NCBI GenBank assembly: GCA_946042285.1
Contig: CAMGDK010000036.1
Span: 1 to 12,303, forward strand
Origin: an uncultured Clostridia bacterium
GTDB lineage: Bacteria; Bacillota; Clostridia; Oscillospirales; Acutalibacteraceae
Direction of reading: 5' to 3'
Length of the DNA: 12,303 nucleotides
Shown: positions 1 to 5,450 of the stretch, one piece after another
Layout of the letters: every line of letters starts with the position of its first letter
How positions within the stretch are numbered: position 1 is the stretch's first letter
Notes under the pieces: model-generated
Told to the model about the DNA's origin: nothing
What the model saw: only the letters and a program-made list of their open reading frames with translations
Databases searched by the model: none
Made by a program: the position numbers and the translations under genes

Positions 1-83
1 GGGAGAAACAGTCCGGGGGACTGTTTCGTAGCTTGTTGCGAAACCTTGGAGAGTCCAACTTGGGGATCCATGGGAGAGATGCA
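1..83. repeat. Hairpin-rich direct repeat, copy 1 (may continue left of window)
   Basis: This 83-bp stretch recurs at 152-234 with a single difference (t at 67, g at 218), giving a 151-bp period. It contains a perfect 10-bp inverted repeat with a 3-nt loop (5-14 and 18-27, loop ggg). It also has a 5-bp one (46-50 and 54-58, loop gag) and an alternative pairing gtttcg/cgaaac (23-28 and 39-44) that excludes the first. The end of copy 1 pairs with the following spacer as another perfect 10-bp hairpin (74-83 and 88-97, loop caaa). No coding function is recognised. The chain of hairpins suggests a REP/BIME-like or small non-autonomous structured element. The true left end lies outside the window. 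Confidence 0.85.
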
Positions 84-151
84 CAAATGCATCTCTCTAT
101 TTTTATATCTTGGACTCGAACCAACGACAAGAAGCTCCAAATCTACGATTT
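84..151. repeat. Spacer part of the 151-bp repeat unit, with tRNA T-arm-like segment
   Basis: This segment separates the two 83-bp copies and is probably part of the repeat unit, although only one example is visible. It holds the right arm of the hairpin begun in copy 1 (88-97). It also starts a perfect 7-bp hairpin running into copy 2 (137-143 and 147-153, loop tac). On the minus strand 110-124 reads as a 4-bp stem TTGG/CCAA around the 7-base loop TTCGAGT, which matches the T-arm consensus of tRNAs. No matching acceptor stem or D arm is present, so this is not called a tRNA gene. Confidence 0.6.
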
Positions 152-234
152 GGGAGAAACAGTCCGGGGGACTGTTTCGTAGCTTGTTGCGAAACCTTGG
201 AGAGTCCAACTTGGGGAGCCATGGGAGAGATGCA
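152..234. repeat. Hairpin-rich direct repeat, copy 2, abutting the cupin fragment
   Basis: This second copy matches 1-83 at 82 of 83 positions. It carries the same 10-bp perfect hairpin (156-165 and 169-178) and the ttgga/tccaa hairpin (197-201 and 205-209). It ends in gagatgca (227-234), and after a single base the same eight letters recur at 236-243 at the start of the cupin remainder. Either this is a small target-site-like duplication or the repeat end happens to match the host sequence. The two copies are read in different phases by the open frame that crosses them. Confidence 0.85.
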
Positions 235-485
235 GGAGATGCATTGTTTGTTCCGGCAGGAGCTTGGCACAATATTATAAACACAGGTCGTTGTCCTTTG
301 AAGATGTATTCTATTTATGCACCGCCGCATCATCCGCATGGTACTGTGCAAAGGTCAAAGGACACTACCCATTCGGAGCATCATTTTTAATCAATTTTAT
401 AGTATTTTAAATTTTGATGCCTGACCAATTCTTCATAGCAATATGAAGAAAATTACTACTAAACAACAATAAAATGAATATACTA

Positions 486-514
486 TTGAATTTGATGCTG
501 CTTTGGAATATACT
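486..514 (+). promoter_or_regulatory. Sigma-A promoter of galM
   Basis: TTGAAT at 486-491 and TATACT at 509-514 are separated by exactly 17 bp. The predicted start of transcription is near 521, leaving a leader of about 27 nt before the galM ATG at 548. The leader carries GAAAGGA seven bases before the start codon. The promoter separates galM from the cupin remnant. Confidence 0.7.
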
Positions 515-547
515 TTAGTTACAAAACAAAACTGAAAGGATATTGCT

Positions 548-1603
548 ATGAGCATTGAAAAAAAGATTTTCGGCAGCCTTGCTGACGGAAAAGAGATTGA
601 GCTTTATACAATTACAAATAAAAACGGAGCGAGCGTATCACTCATGACTCTCGGTGGCGGTGTTCAGTCGCTTTGTGTGCCTGATAAAAACGGAGCTATG
701 GGCGATGTTGTGCTTGGATTTGACGATCCAAAGCACTACATAAATCCCGATTTAGGCTATCAGGGATTGCTTGTCGGCAGATACGCAAACAGAATCAGAG
801 ATGCAAAATTCTCAATCGACGGCACGCAATACAACACACCCAAAAATCAAGGCACATGGACTCTTCACGGCGGCGGACGCTTTAGCTTTAACATTTGGGA
901 TGTTGAGGAGACTGCTGATGACAGTGTAACATTTTCATTCTTCTCGCCTGACATGCAGGACGGCTTCCCGGGTGATTTTACAATGAAGGTTAAATATACT
1001 CTTACGGATGACAACACGCTTAAGCTTGATTACACCATTTCGGCAAATAAAAAGACAGTTGCAAATCCGACTAATCATGCGTATTTCAATCTTTCGTGTG
1101 ACAGCAGTAAGACTATTGAAGATCATCTTCTTCAGGTTAATGCCGATTATTTTACGGAAACAGACGATACGCAGCTGCCGACAGGTGAGCTTGGTGAGCT
1201 TAAGGGCACAATGATGGACTTTTCATCGTTGCATAAGATAGGCGACAATATTGATGAGCCGTTTAGAGCGATTATTGAAGGCATCGGCTACGATAACAAC
1301 TATTGTCTTAGGAATAAAGAAATAGGTAAAATGGCACAGGCTGCAATCCTTGTTGATGAAGCAAGCGGCAGAAAAATGGAGGTTTGGACGGACCTCCCGG
1401 GTATTCAGGTTTATTGCGGCGGTTGGCTTGCAAAGGAGGGTAATCCCGGCAAGAGCGACTCACTCGTTACATACAGACGAGGTGTTGCGCTTGAAACACA
1501 GTTTTATCCCGATTCTGTTAACCACGACAATTTCCCGTTTGTTTATGTTGAACCAAACAAGGAATTTAAGACAACAACAGAGTTTAGATTTTCTATATTA
1601 TAA
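548..1603 (+). CDS. galM: Aldose 1-epimerase (galactose mutarotase)
   Basis: This cytosolic enzyme interconverts the alpha and beta anomers of aldohexoses such as galactose and glucose, feeding the Leloir pathway and hexose kinases. The 351 residues match the family's usual length. Visible family signatures are GRYANRI (77-83, sugar-binding Asn/Arg), LHGG with His107, NPTNHAYFNL with the catalytic acid His177, YDNNYCL (248-254, Asp249 contacting sugar), and ALETQ with the catalytic base Glu316. The C-terminal segment QFYPDSVNH...EPNKEF is typical. ATG 548 is preceded by GAAAGGA at 7-nt spacing and by a good promoter. No galK, galT or sugar transporter lies beside it, so here it is a single-gene unit. 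It converges on the kinase-like gene and ends in a shared terminator. Confidence 0.95.
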   Translation: MSIEKKIFGSLADGKEIELYTITNKNGASVSLMTLGGGVQSLCVPDKNGAMGDVVLGFDDPKHYINPDLGYQGLLVGRYANRIRDAKFSIDGTQYNTPKNQGTWTLHGGGRFSFNIWDVEETADDSVTFSFFSPDMQDGFPGDFTMKVKYTLTDDNTLKLDYTISANKKTVANPTNHAYFNLSCDSSKTIEDHLLQVNADYFTETDDTQLPTGELGELKGTMMDFSSLHKIGDNIDEPFRAIIEGIGYDNNYCLRNKEIGKMAQAAILVDEASGRKMEVWTDLPGIQVYCGGWLAKEGNPGKSDSLVTYRRGVALETQFYPDSVNHDNFPFVYVEPNKEFKTTTEFRFSIL

Positions 1604-1610
1604 TCAAAGC

Positions 1611-1642
1611 AAAACGGCTATCTCAAACGAGATAGCCGTTTT
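1611..1642. terminator. Bidirectional intrinsic terminator between galM and the kinase-like gene
   Basis: A perfect 14-bp inverted repeat (1611-1624 and 1629-1642) encloses a 4-nt loop. The stem's outer ends are AAAA and TTTT, so transcripts from either side end in a U-run after a GC-containing stem. It lies 7 bp after the galM stop and 8 bp after the stop of the converging gene. Confidence 0.9.
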
Positions 1643-1650
1643 GTTATGCT

Positions 1651-2394
1651 TTATTGGAAATCAAATACATTTACCCAGCTGTCAAGGATTTCCTTTTCGC
1701 CCTCTATGTGCTTAACGCTCTGTGAGCAGGCAACAATCGGCATCCACTGCTGAACAAGCTGCTTAGCAATATCAGCCTTTTTGCAGAAAAGATTAAGATA
1801 CTTTTCTGCAAGTTCAGGTTTACCTTGAAGAGTAAATACAAGATATGTCCTTGCCGCATCTGCGGAAGCGTTACCCTGTGTTGCGTGTGACCAGTCAACA
1901 ATGTAGTATTCGTCATTGTCCGTAACGATGATGTTTGACGGGCAGTAGTCACCGTGAAGCACCTTTGTGTGCTTTTTCATGCCCTCAAGTCTGTTGTGAA
2001 GGTCATATCGAAGTGTTGCTTCATAGTCGGATGCACTGATTTTTGCATGCATCTTATCCTTGATTTTATTAAGGAGAGGACATTTCTTTGAATGAATTTC
2101 AAGCTGAAGGTCAACAAATTTTTCAAGATATTCGTCAAGCTTATCCGGATTTTCGTCCATAAGCTGTGAGAGGGTTTTGCCCTCAATGTATTCCCTTGTG
2201 ATAGCCCAGCCGTCCTCTGTCCTTCTTACATCAAGAAGCTTTGGGATTTTCAAGCCTGTTTCCTCAACTCTTGCATTGTTGAGTGCTTCGTTAAGAACAT
2301 CTGCCTTGCTGAATGAATTTTCGTCAAAAACCTTAATAAGACTGTTGCCGTCACGATAAAACTTTTTATTTGATTTTTCGATAATAATATCCAT
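1651..2394 (-). CDS. APH/choline-kinase-fold small-molecule phosphotransferase
   Basis: This is a probable cytosolic ATP-dependent kinase of the aminoglycoside phosphotransferase (protein-kinase-like) superfamily. The catalytic core is intact: VLHGDYCPSN gives the Brenner-type loop with Asp149 and Asn154, and IVDWSHA gives the metal-binding Asp167. LIKVF (Lys21) and the N-terminal strands fit the nucleotide-binding lobe. At 247 residues it is slightly short for the family and resembles clostridial and rumen-bacterial paralogues of unknown substrate. ATG 2394 is preceded by AGGGG with 7-nt spacing. It has its own promoter (2413-2440), but no terminator is seen between it and upstream adhE, so read-through is possible. 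The substrate cannot be told from sequence; resistance to aminoglycosides is only one possibility and not supported by context. Confidence 0.85.
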   Translation of the reverse strand: MDIIIEKSNKKFYRDGNSLIKVFDENSFSKADVLNEALNNARVEETGLKIPKLLDVRRTEDGWAITREYIEGKTLSQLMDENPDKLDEYLEKFVDLQLEIHSKKCPLLNKIKDKMHAKISASDYEATLRYDLHNRLEGMKKHTKVLHGDYCPSNIIVTDNDEYYIVDWSHATQGNASADAARTYLVFTLQGKPELAEKYLNLFCKKADIAKQLVQQWMPIVACSQSVKHIEGEKEILDSWVNVFDFQ

Positions 2395-2412
2395 AATTAC
2401 ACCCCTATGTTA

Positions 2413-2440
2413 ATTATACATGATTTTTAATCAAGTGCAA
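2413..2440 (-). promoter_or_regulatory. Promoter of the APH-fold kinase gene
   Basis: On the minus strand TTGCAC (2440-2435) and a perfect TATAAT (2418-2413) are 16 bp apart. A TG pair sits directly upstream of the -10 box. The element fits almost exactly into the 48-bp gap between the adhE stop and this gene, giving a short leader of about 12 nt. Confidence 0.6.
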
Positions 2441-2442
2441 CA

Positions 2443-5040
2443 TTATTTTCCGTAATAAGCTTTGAGATACATATCCTTGATTTCACTCATAAGAGGAAGT
2501 CTTGGGTTGGCACCTGTGCACTGGTCATCGAATGCCTGCTCAACCATATCGTCAAGAGTATCAAGGAAATACTTTTCGTCAACGCCGTAGTCCTTAATGC
2601 ACCTTTTAATTCCGCAATGCTCCTTAAGCTCGTCAATCTTCTTGATGAGTCCCTTGAGCTTTGCTTCATCGTTTTTGCCTTTAACACCCAGAGCGTCTGC
2701 AACCTGTGCATAGCGAGCAAGAGTGTGCGGATGATCATATTGGCTGAATGTACCCATCTTTGCAGGTGCCTCGGCAGCATTGAACTCAAGAACATAGTTG
2801 ATCATAAGTGCGTTTGCAACACCGTGTGGGAGGTGGTGGAATGCGCCGAGCTTGTGAGCCATTGAGTGGCATACACCGAGGAATGCGTTTGCAAATGCCA
2901 TACCTGCCATGGTAGCGGCGTTAGCCATCTTCTCTCTTGCCTCAGGATCGTTCGGACCGTTGTCATAAGCTCTTGGGAGATACTCAAAGATATTCTTAAG
3001 CGCTTCGATTGCAAGACCGTCTGTATATTCTGTTGCGAGCATTGAAGCGTATGCCTCAAGTGCGTGAGTAACAGCGTCAATACCTGATGCAGAGGTGAGT
3101 CCCTTTGGAGCGTTCATCATCATGTCTGCATCAACAATAGCCATGTTCGGCATAAGCTGATAGTCTGCAAGAGGATACTTTGTGCCGCTTACCTCATCGG
3201 TGATAACTGCAAACGGAGTAACCTCTGAGCCTGTGCCCGCTGAGGTGGGAATAGCAATAAAGTATGCCTTTTCACCCATTTTAGGGAATGTGTAAACTCT
3301 CTTTCTTATATCCATAAATCTCATAGCGAGATCGAAGAAATCAACATCCGGATGCTCATAGAGTACCCACATGATTTTACCGGCGTCCATAGCAGAACCG
3401 CCGCCGACTGCAATAATGCAGTCAGGCTTAAATGCGTTCATCTGTGCAACGCCTTCCTTTGCACAAGCGAGTGTCGGGTCCGGAGCAACATTAAAGAATG
3501 TTGTGTGGAGAATACCCATAGCGTCAAGCTTGTCTGTGATAGCCTTTGTGTAGCCGTTGTTGTAAAGGAATGAGTCGGTTACGATGAATACTCTCTTCTT
3601 GTCAAGAACAGTGCCTACCTCGTCAAGTGCAACAGGCAGACAGCCCTTTTTGATATATACCTTTTCAGGTGCTCTGAACCAAAGCATGTTTTCCCTTCTT
3701 TCTGCAACAGTCTTAATGTTAAGCAGGTGCTTTACACCTACATTTTCGGATACCGAGTTGCCGCCCCATGAGCCGCAGCCGAGTGTAAGTGACGGAGCAA
3801 GGTTGAAGTTGTAAAGATCACCGATACCGCCAAACGATGACGGAGTATTAACAAGAATACGACAGGTCTTCATTCTTGCAGCAAAGGTGTCAATCTTTTC
3901 TCTTTCGGTTGTTTCGTTGAGGTAGATTGAGGATGTATGGCCGTAGCCGCCGTCAGCGATTAGCTGCTCTGCCTTTGCAAGAGCGTCCTCAAAGCTCTCG
4001 CTCTTGTACATTGCAAGGACAGGAGAAAGCTTTTCGTGAGCAAATTCCTCGCTGATGTCAACTGACTCAACCTCACCGATAAGGATTTTTGTTTCCTCAG
4101 GCACCTTAACGCCTGCAAGTGCGGCGATGGTAACAGGCCTTTGACCTACGATTTTTGCATTGAGAGCACCGTTGATGATGATAGTCTTGCGCACCTTTTC
4201 AATTTCGTCCTTCTTGAGGAAATAGCATCCTCTGCGCTCAAACTCATCTCTTACCGTCTTGTAGATTTTTTTATCTACTATACAGCTTTGCTCGGATGCG
4301 CAAATCATACCGTTGTCAAATGTCTTTGAGTGGATAATTGAATTAACAGCCTTGAGAATGTCTGCTGTTTCATCAATGATTGCAGGAGTGTTACCTGCAC
4401 CTACACCGAGAGCCGGCTTACCGCTTGAATATGCAGCCTTTACCATTCCCGGACCGCCTGTTGCAAGTATGATGTCTGCCTCCTTCATAACAAGGTTTGT
4501 CATGTCAAGTGAAGGAGCGTCAATCCAGCTGATAATTCCCTCAGGTGCACCTGCGGCAACTGCTGCCTCAAGAACGATTTGTGCGGCAGCAACGGTTGAC
4601 TGCTTTGCTCTTGGATGAGGTGAAATGATGATGCCGTTTCTCGTCTTAAGAGCAATAAGAGTCTTAAATATTGCTGTTGATGTTGGGTTAGTAGTCGGTA
4701 TAACGGCTGCGATAACACCGATTGGGTCGGCGATCTTCATTGTGCCGTAAGCCTTATCCTCCTCAATAACACCGCATGTCTTTGTGTTTTTGTATGCGTT
4801 ATAGATGTATTCTGCGGCATAGTGGTTTTTGATAATCTTGTCTTCAACAATACCCATGCCCGTTTCCTCGACTGCCATTTTAGCAAGCGGAATTCTTGCC
4901 TTGTTTGCAGCCATAGCAGCAGCAAGAAAAATCTTATCTACCTGCTCCTGTGTGTAGGTTGAAAACTCTTTTTGAGCCGCTCTTACTCGATCAAGCTCCT
5001 TTTCAAGCTTTTCAACGCTGTCAATAAATTCTTTTTCCAT
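2443..5040 (-). CDS. adhE: Bifunctional acetaldehyde-CoA / iron-dependent alcohol dehydrogenase
   Basis: This enzyme reduces acetyl-CoA to acetaldehyde and then to ethanol, oxidising two NADH during fermentation. In this family it usually assembles into helical spirosomes in the cytosol. The N-terminal aldehyde dehydrogenase half (about 1-440) shows IPTTNPT, VGAGNTPAIID and the catalytic Cys247 in GMICASEQ. The C-terminal iron-ADH half (about 455-865) shows GGGSAMD (547-553), PTSAGTGSEVTPF, and metal ligands Asp655 and His659 (GIDAVTHALE), His725 (CHSMAHK) and His739 (HLPHG). It closes with CTGANPRLPLM. The length of 865 aa is normal, with no internal damage. ATG 5040 has GGAGGT at 6-nt spacing. 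Its leader and promoter region carry Rex-like boxes, consistent with repression when NADH is scarce. Confidence 0.97.
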   Translation of the reverse strand: MEKEFIDSVEKLEKELDRVRAAQKEFSTYTQEQVDKIFLAAAMAANKARIPLAKMAVEETGMGIVEDKIIKNHYAAEYIYNAYKNTKTCGVIEEDKAYGTMKIADPIGVIAAVIPTTNPTSTAIFKTLIALKTRNGIIISPHPRAKQSTVAAAQIVLEAAVAAGAPEGIISWIDAPSLDMTNLVMKEADIILATGGPGMVKAAYSSGKPALGVGAGNTPAIIDETADILKAVNSIIHSKTFDNGMICASEQSCIVDKKIYKTVRDEFERRGCYFLKKDEIEKVRKTIIINGALNAKIVGQRPVTIAALAGVKVPEETKILIGEVESVDISEEFAHEKLSPVLAMYKSESFEDALAKAEQLIADGGYGHTSSIYLNETTEREKIDTFAARMKTCRILVNTPSSFGGIGDLYNFNLAPSLTLGCGSWGGNSVSENVGVKHLLNIKTVAERRENMLWFRAPEKVYIKKGCLPVALDEVGTVLDKKRVFIVTDSFLYNNGYTKAITDKLDAMGILHTTFFNVAPDPTLACAKEGVAQMNAFKPDCIIAVGGGSAMDAGKIMWVLYEHPDVDFFDLAMRFMDIRKRVYTFPKMGEKAYFIAIPTSAGTGSEVTPFAVITDEVSGTKYPLADYQLMPNMAIVDADMMMNAPKGLTSASGIDAVTHALEAYASMLATEYTDGLAIEALKNIFEYLPRAYDNGPNDPEAREKMANAATMAGMAFANAFLGVCHSMAHKLGAFHHLPHGVANALMINYVLEFNAAEAPAKMGTFSQYDHPHTLARYAQVADALGVKGKNDEAKLKGLIKKIDELKEHCGIKRCIKDYGVDEKYFLDTLDDMVEQAFDDQCTGANPRLPLMSEIKDMYLKAYYGK

Positions 5041-5064
5041 ATAGATACCTCCATAGCATCAAAT

Positions 5065-5082
5065 GTGTGAAATAATTAACAA
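5065..5082 (-). promoter_or_regulatory. Rex-like operator in the adhE leader
   Basis: On the minus strand this reads TTGTTAATTATTTCACAC. It resembles the Rex consensus of Clostridia, TTGTTAA-N4-TTAACAA and variants with TTGTGAA/TTCACAA arms: the left arm is 7/7 and the right arm is 6/7 to the TTCACAA variant. It lies downstream of the predicted adhE transcription start, where a bound repressor would block elongation. Direct control by Rex is inferred. Confidence 0.55.
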
Positions 5083-5125
5083 TGTATTGTGATAAAAAAT
5101 ATCCCCTGCGGAATATTATGCTGAT

Positions 5126-5154
5126 ATAATAATTAAAACGACTTGAAATTTCAA
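5126..5154 (-). promoter_or_regulatory. Sigma-A promoter of adhE
   Basis: On the minus strand TTGAAA (5154-5149) and TATTAT (5131-5126) are separated by 17 bp. Transcription should start near 5119, giving an untranslated leader of about 80 nt. The -35 box lies within the perfect palindrome CTTGAAATTTCAAG (5142-5155). Confidence 0.6.
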
Positions 5155-5188
5155 GCGTTTGTGGTGCTTTTCTGCATTTACAATAAAA

Positions 5189-5206
5189 ATGATAAAAAAT
5201 TCACAA
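5189..5206 (-). promoter_or_regulatory. Weaker Rex-like box upstream of the adhE promoter
   Basis: The minus strand reads TTGTGAATTTTTTATCAT. The left arm TTGTGAA is complete for a Rex-type half-site and the right arm is degenerate, matching 5 of 7 against TTAACAA. It lies 35 bp upstream of the adhE -35 box. Taken alone the match is weak; it is listed because two better boxes flank it. Confidence 0.35.
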
Positions 5207-5241
5207 TAAATTTGTATATAATTTTTGCAGGCAAATTTTGC

Positions 5242-5259
5242 TTGTTAAATTCTTAACGA
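5242..5259 (+). promoter_or_regulatory. Near-consensus Rex box between adhE and purA
   Basis: TTGTTAAATTCTTAACGA matches TTGTTAA-N4-TTAACAA at 13 of 14 defined positions, the best of the three boxes here. It is about 90 bp upstream of the adhE -35 box and about 100 bp upstream of the purA -35 box. A role at adhE is far more likely from known Rex regulons, but the spacing suggests looping, cooperation with the other boxes, or another adhE promoter not recognised here. Confidence 0.55.
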
Positions 5260-5360
5260 ATTCGTTTATATATGTGTCACGAATATTCAAGGTACACACA
5301 ATTTATTATCAGCCGTATTGATTAAATAAGTAAATAATCATCAATTTAGGTCTGCTATTC

Positions 5361-5389
5361 TTGACTTTACAATGTCTGTATAATATAAT
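5361..5389 (+). promoter_or_regulatory. Sigma-A promoter of purA
   Basis: TTGACT (5361-5366) and TATAAT (5384-5389) are separated by 17 bp, close to ideal. Transcription would begin near 5396, giving a leader of about 55 nt with GGGAG seven bases before the purA ATG. No purine-box or riboswitch fold is evident in the leader. Confidence 0.8.
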
Positions 5390-5450
5390 ATGTATGCTGT
5401 GATTTTATTACGGCACATTTCAACTTTTATTTACAAACGGGAGAATTATT

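Larger units (their letters stand above)
1..390 (+). pseudogene. 3' part of a small cupin protein, interrupted by the repeat; open at left edge
   Basis: From 235 the frame encodes a clear cupin C-terminus of about 51 residues. GDALFVPAGAWHNIIN matches cupin motif 2 exactly, G(X)5PxG(X)2H(X)3N, with the metal-ligand His present. It is followed by LKMYSIYAPPHHPHGTV, as in short single-domain cupins of Clostridia. Motif 1, with its His/His/Glu ligands, should lie immediately upstream, but that space is filled by the repeat. The frame stays open from position 1 through both repeat copies, so a TTG at 46 would give a 114-residue product that is mostly repeat-derived. I infer a disrupted gene whose 5' part lies left of the window. 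A repeat-containing but expressed fusion cannot be excluded. The stop is TAA at 388-390. Confidence 0.65.
5041..5450. other. 410-bp divergent control region between adhE and purA
   Basis: This AT-rich stretch has no gene. Reading left to right it holds the adhE ribosome binding site (5047-5052), a Rex-like box (5065-5082), the adhE promoter (5126-5154) with a 14-bp palindrome over its -35 box (5142-5155), two further Rex-like boxes (5189-5206 and 5242-5259) and the palindrome AACGAATTCGTT (5255-5266). It then holds the purA promoter (5361-5389) and the purA SD GGGAG (5439-5443). I see no recognisable riboswitch or small RNA. The part 5267-5360 shows nothing definite. Confidence 0.8.

Noticed and set aside
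1..234. CRISPR array
   Set aside because: There are only two copies, the repeat is 83 bp long, and no cas gene is seen in the window.
103..351. Minus-strand open frame across the repeat and cupin fragment
   Set aside because: It is antisense to the clear cupin motif and consists of repeat sequence; no ribosome binding site or family match supports it.
429..450. 8-bp AT-rich inverted repeat after the cupin remnant
   Set aside because: The stem (TTCTTCAT/ATGAAGAA) is weak and no T-run follows it, so it is not called a terminator.
5087..5093. TTGTGAT as a further Rex half-site
   Set aside because: There is no second arm at the right distance, and such hexamers are expected by chance in AT-rich DNA.
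5379..5384. First of the overlapping TATAAT hexamers before purA
   Set aside because: It lies only 12 bp from the TTGACT box; the next TATAAT at 5384-5389 gives the ideal 17-bp spacing.
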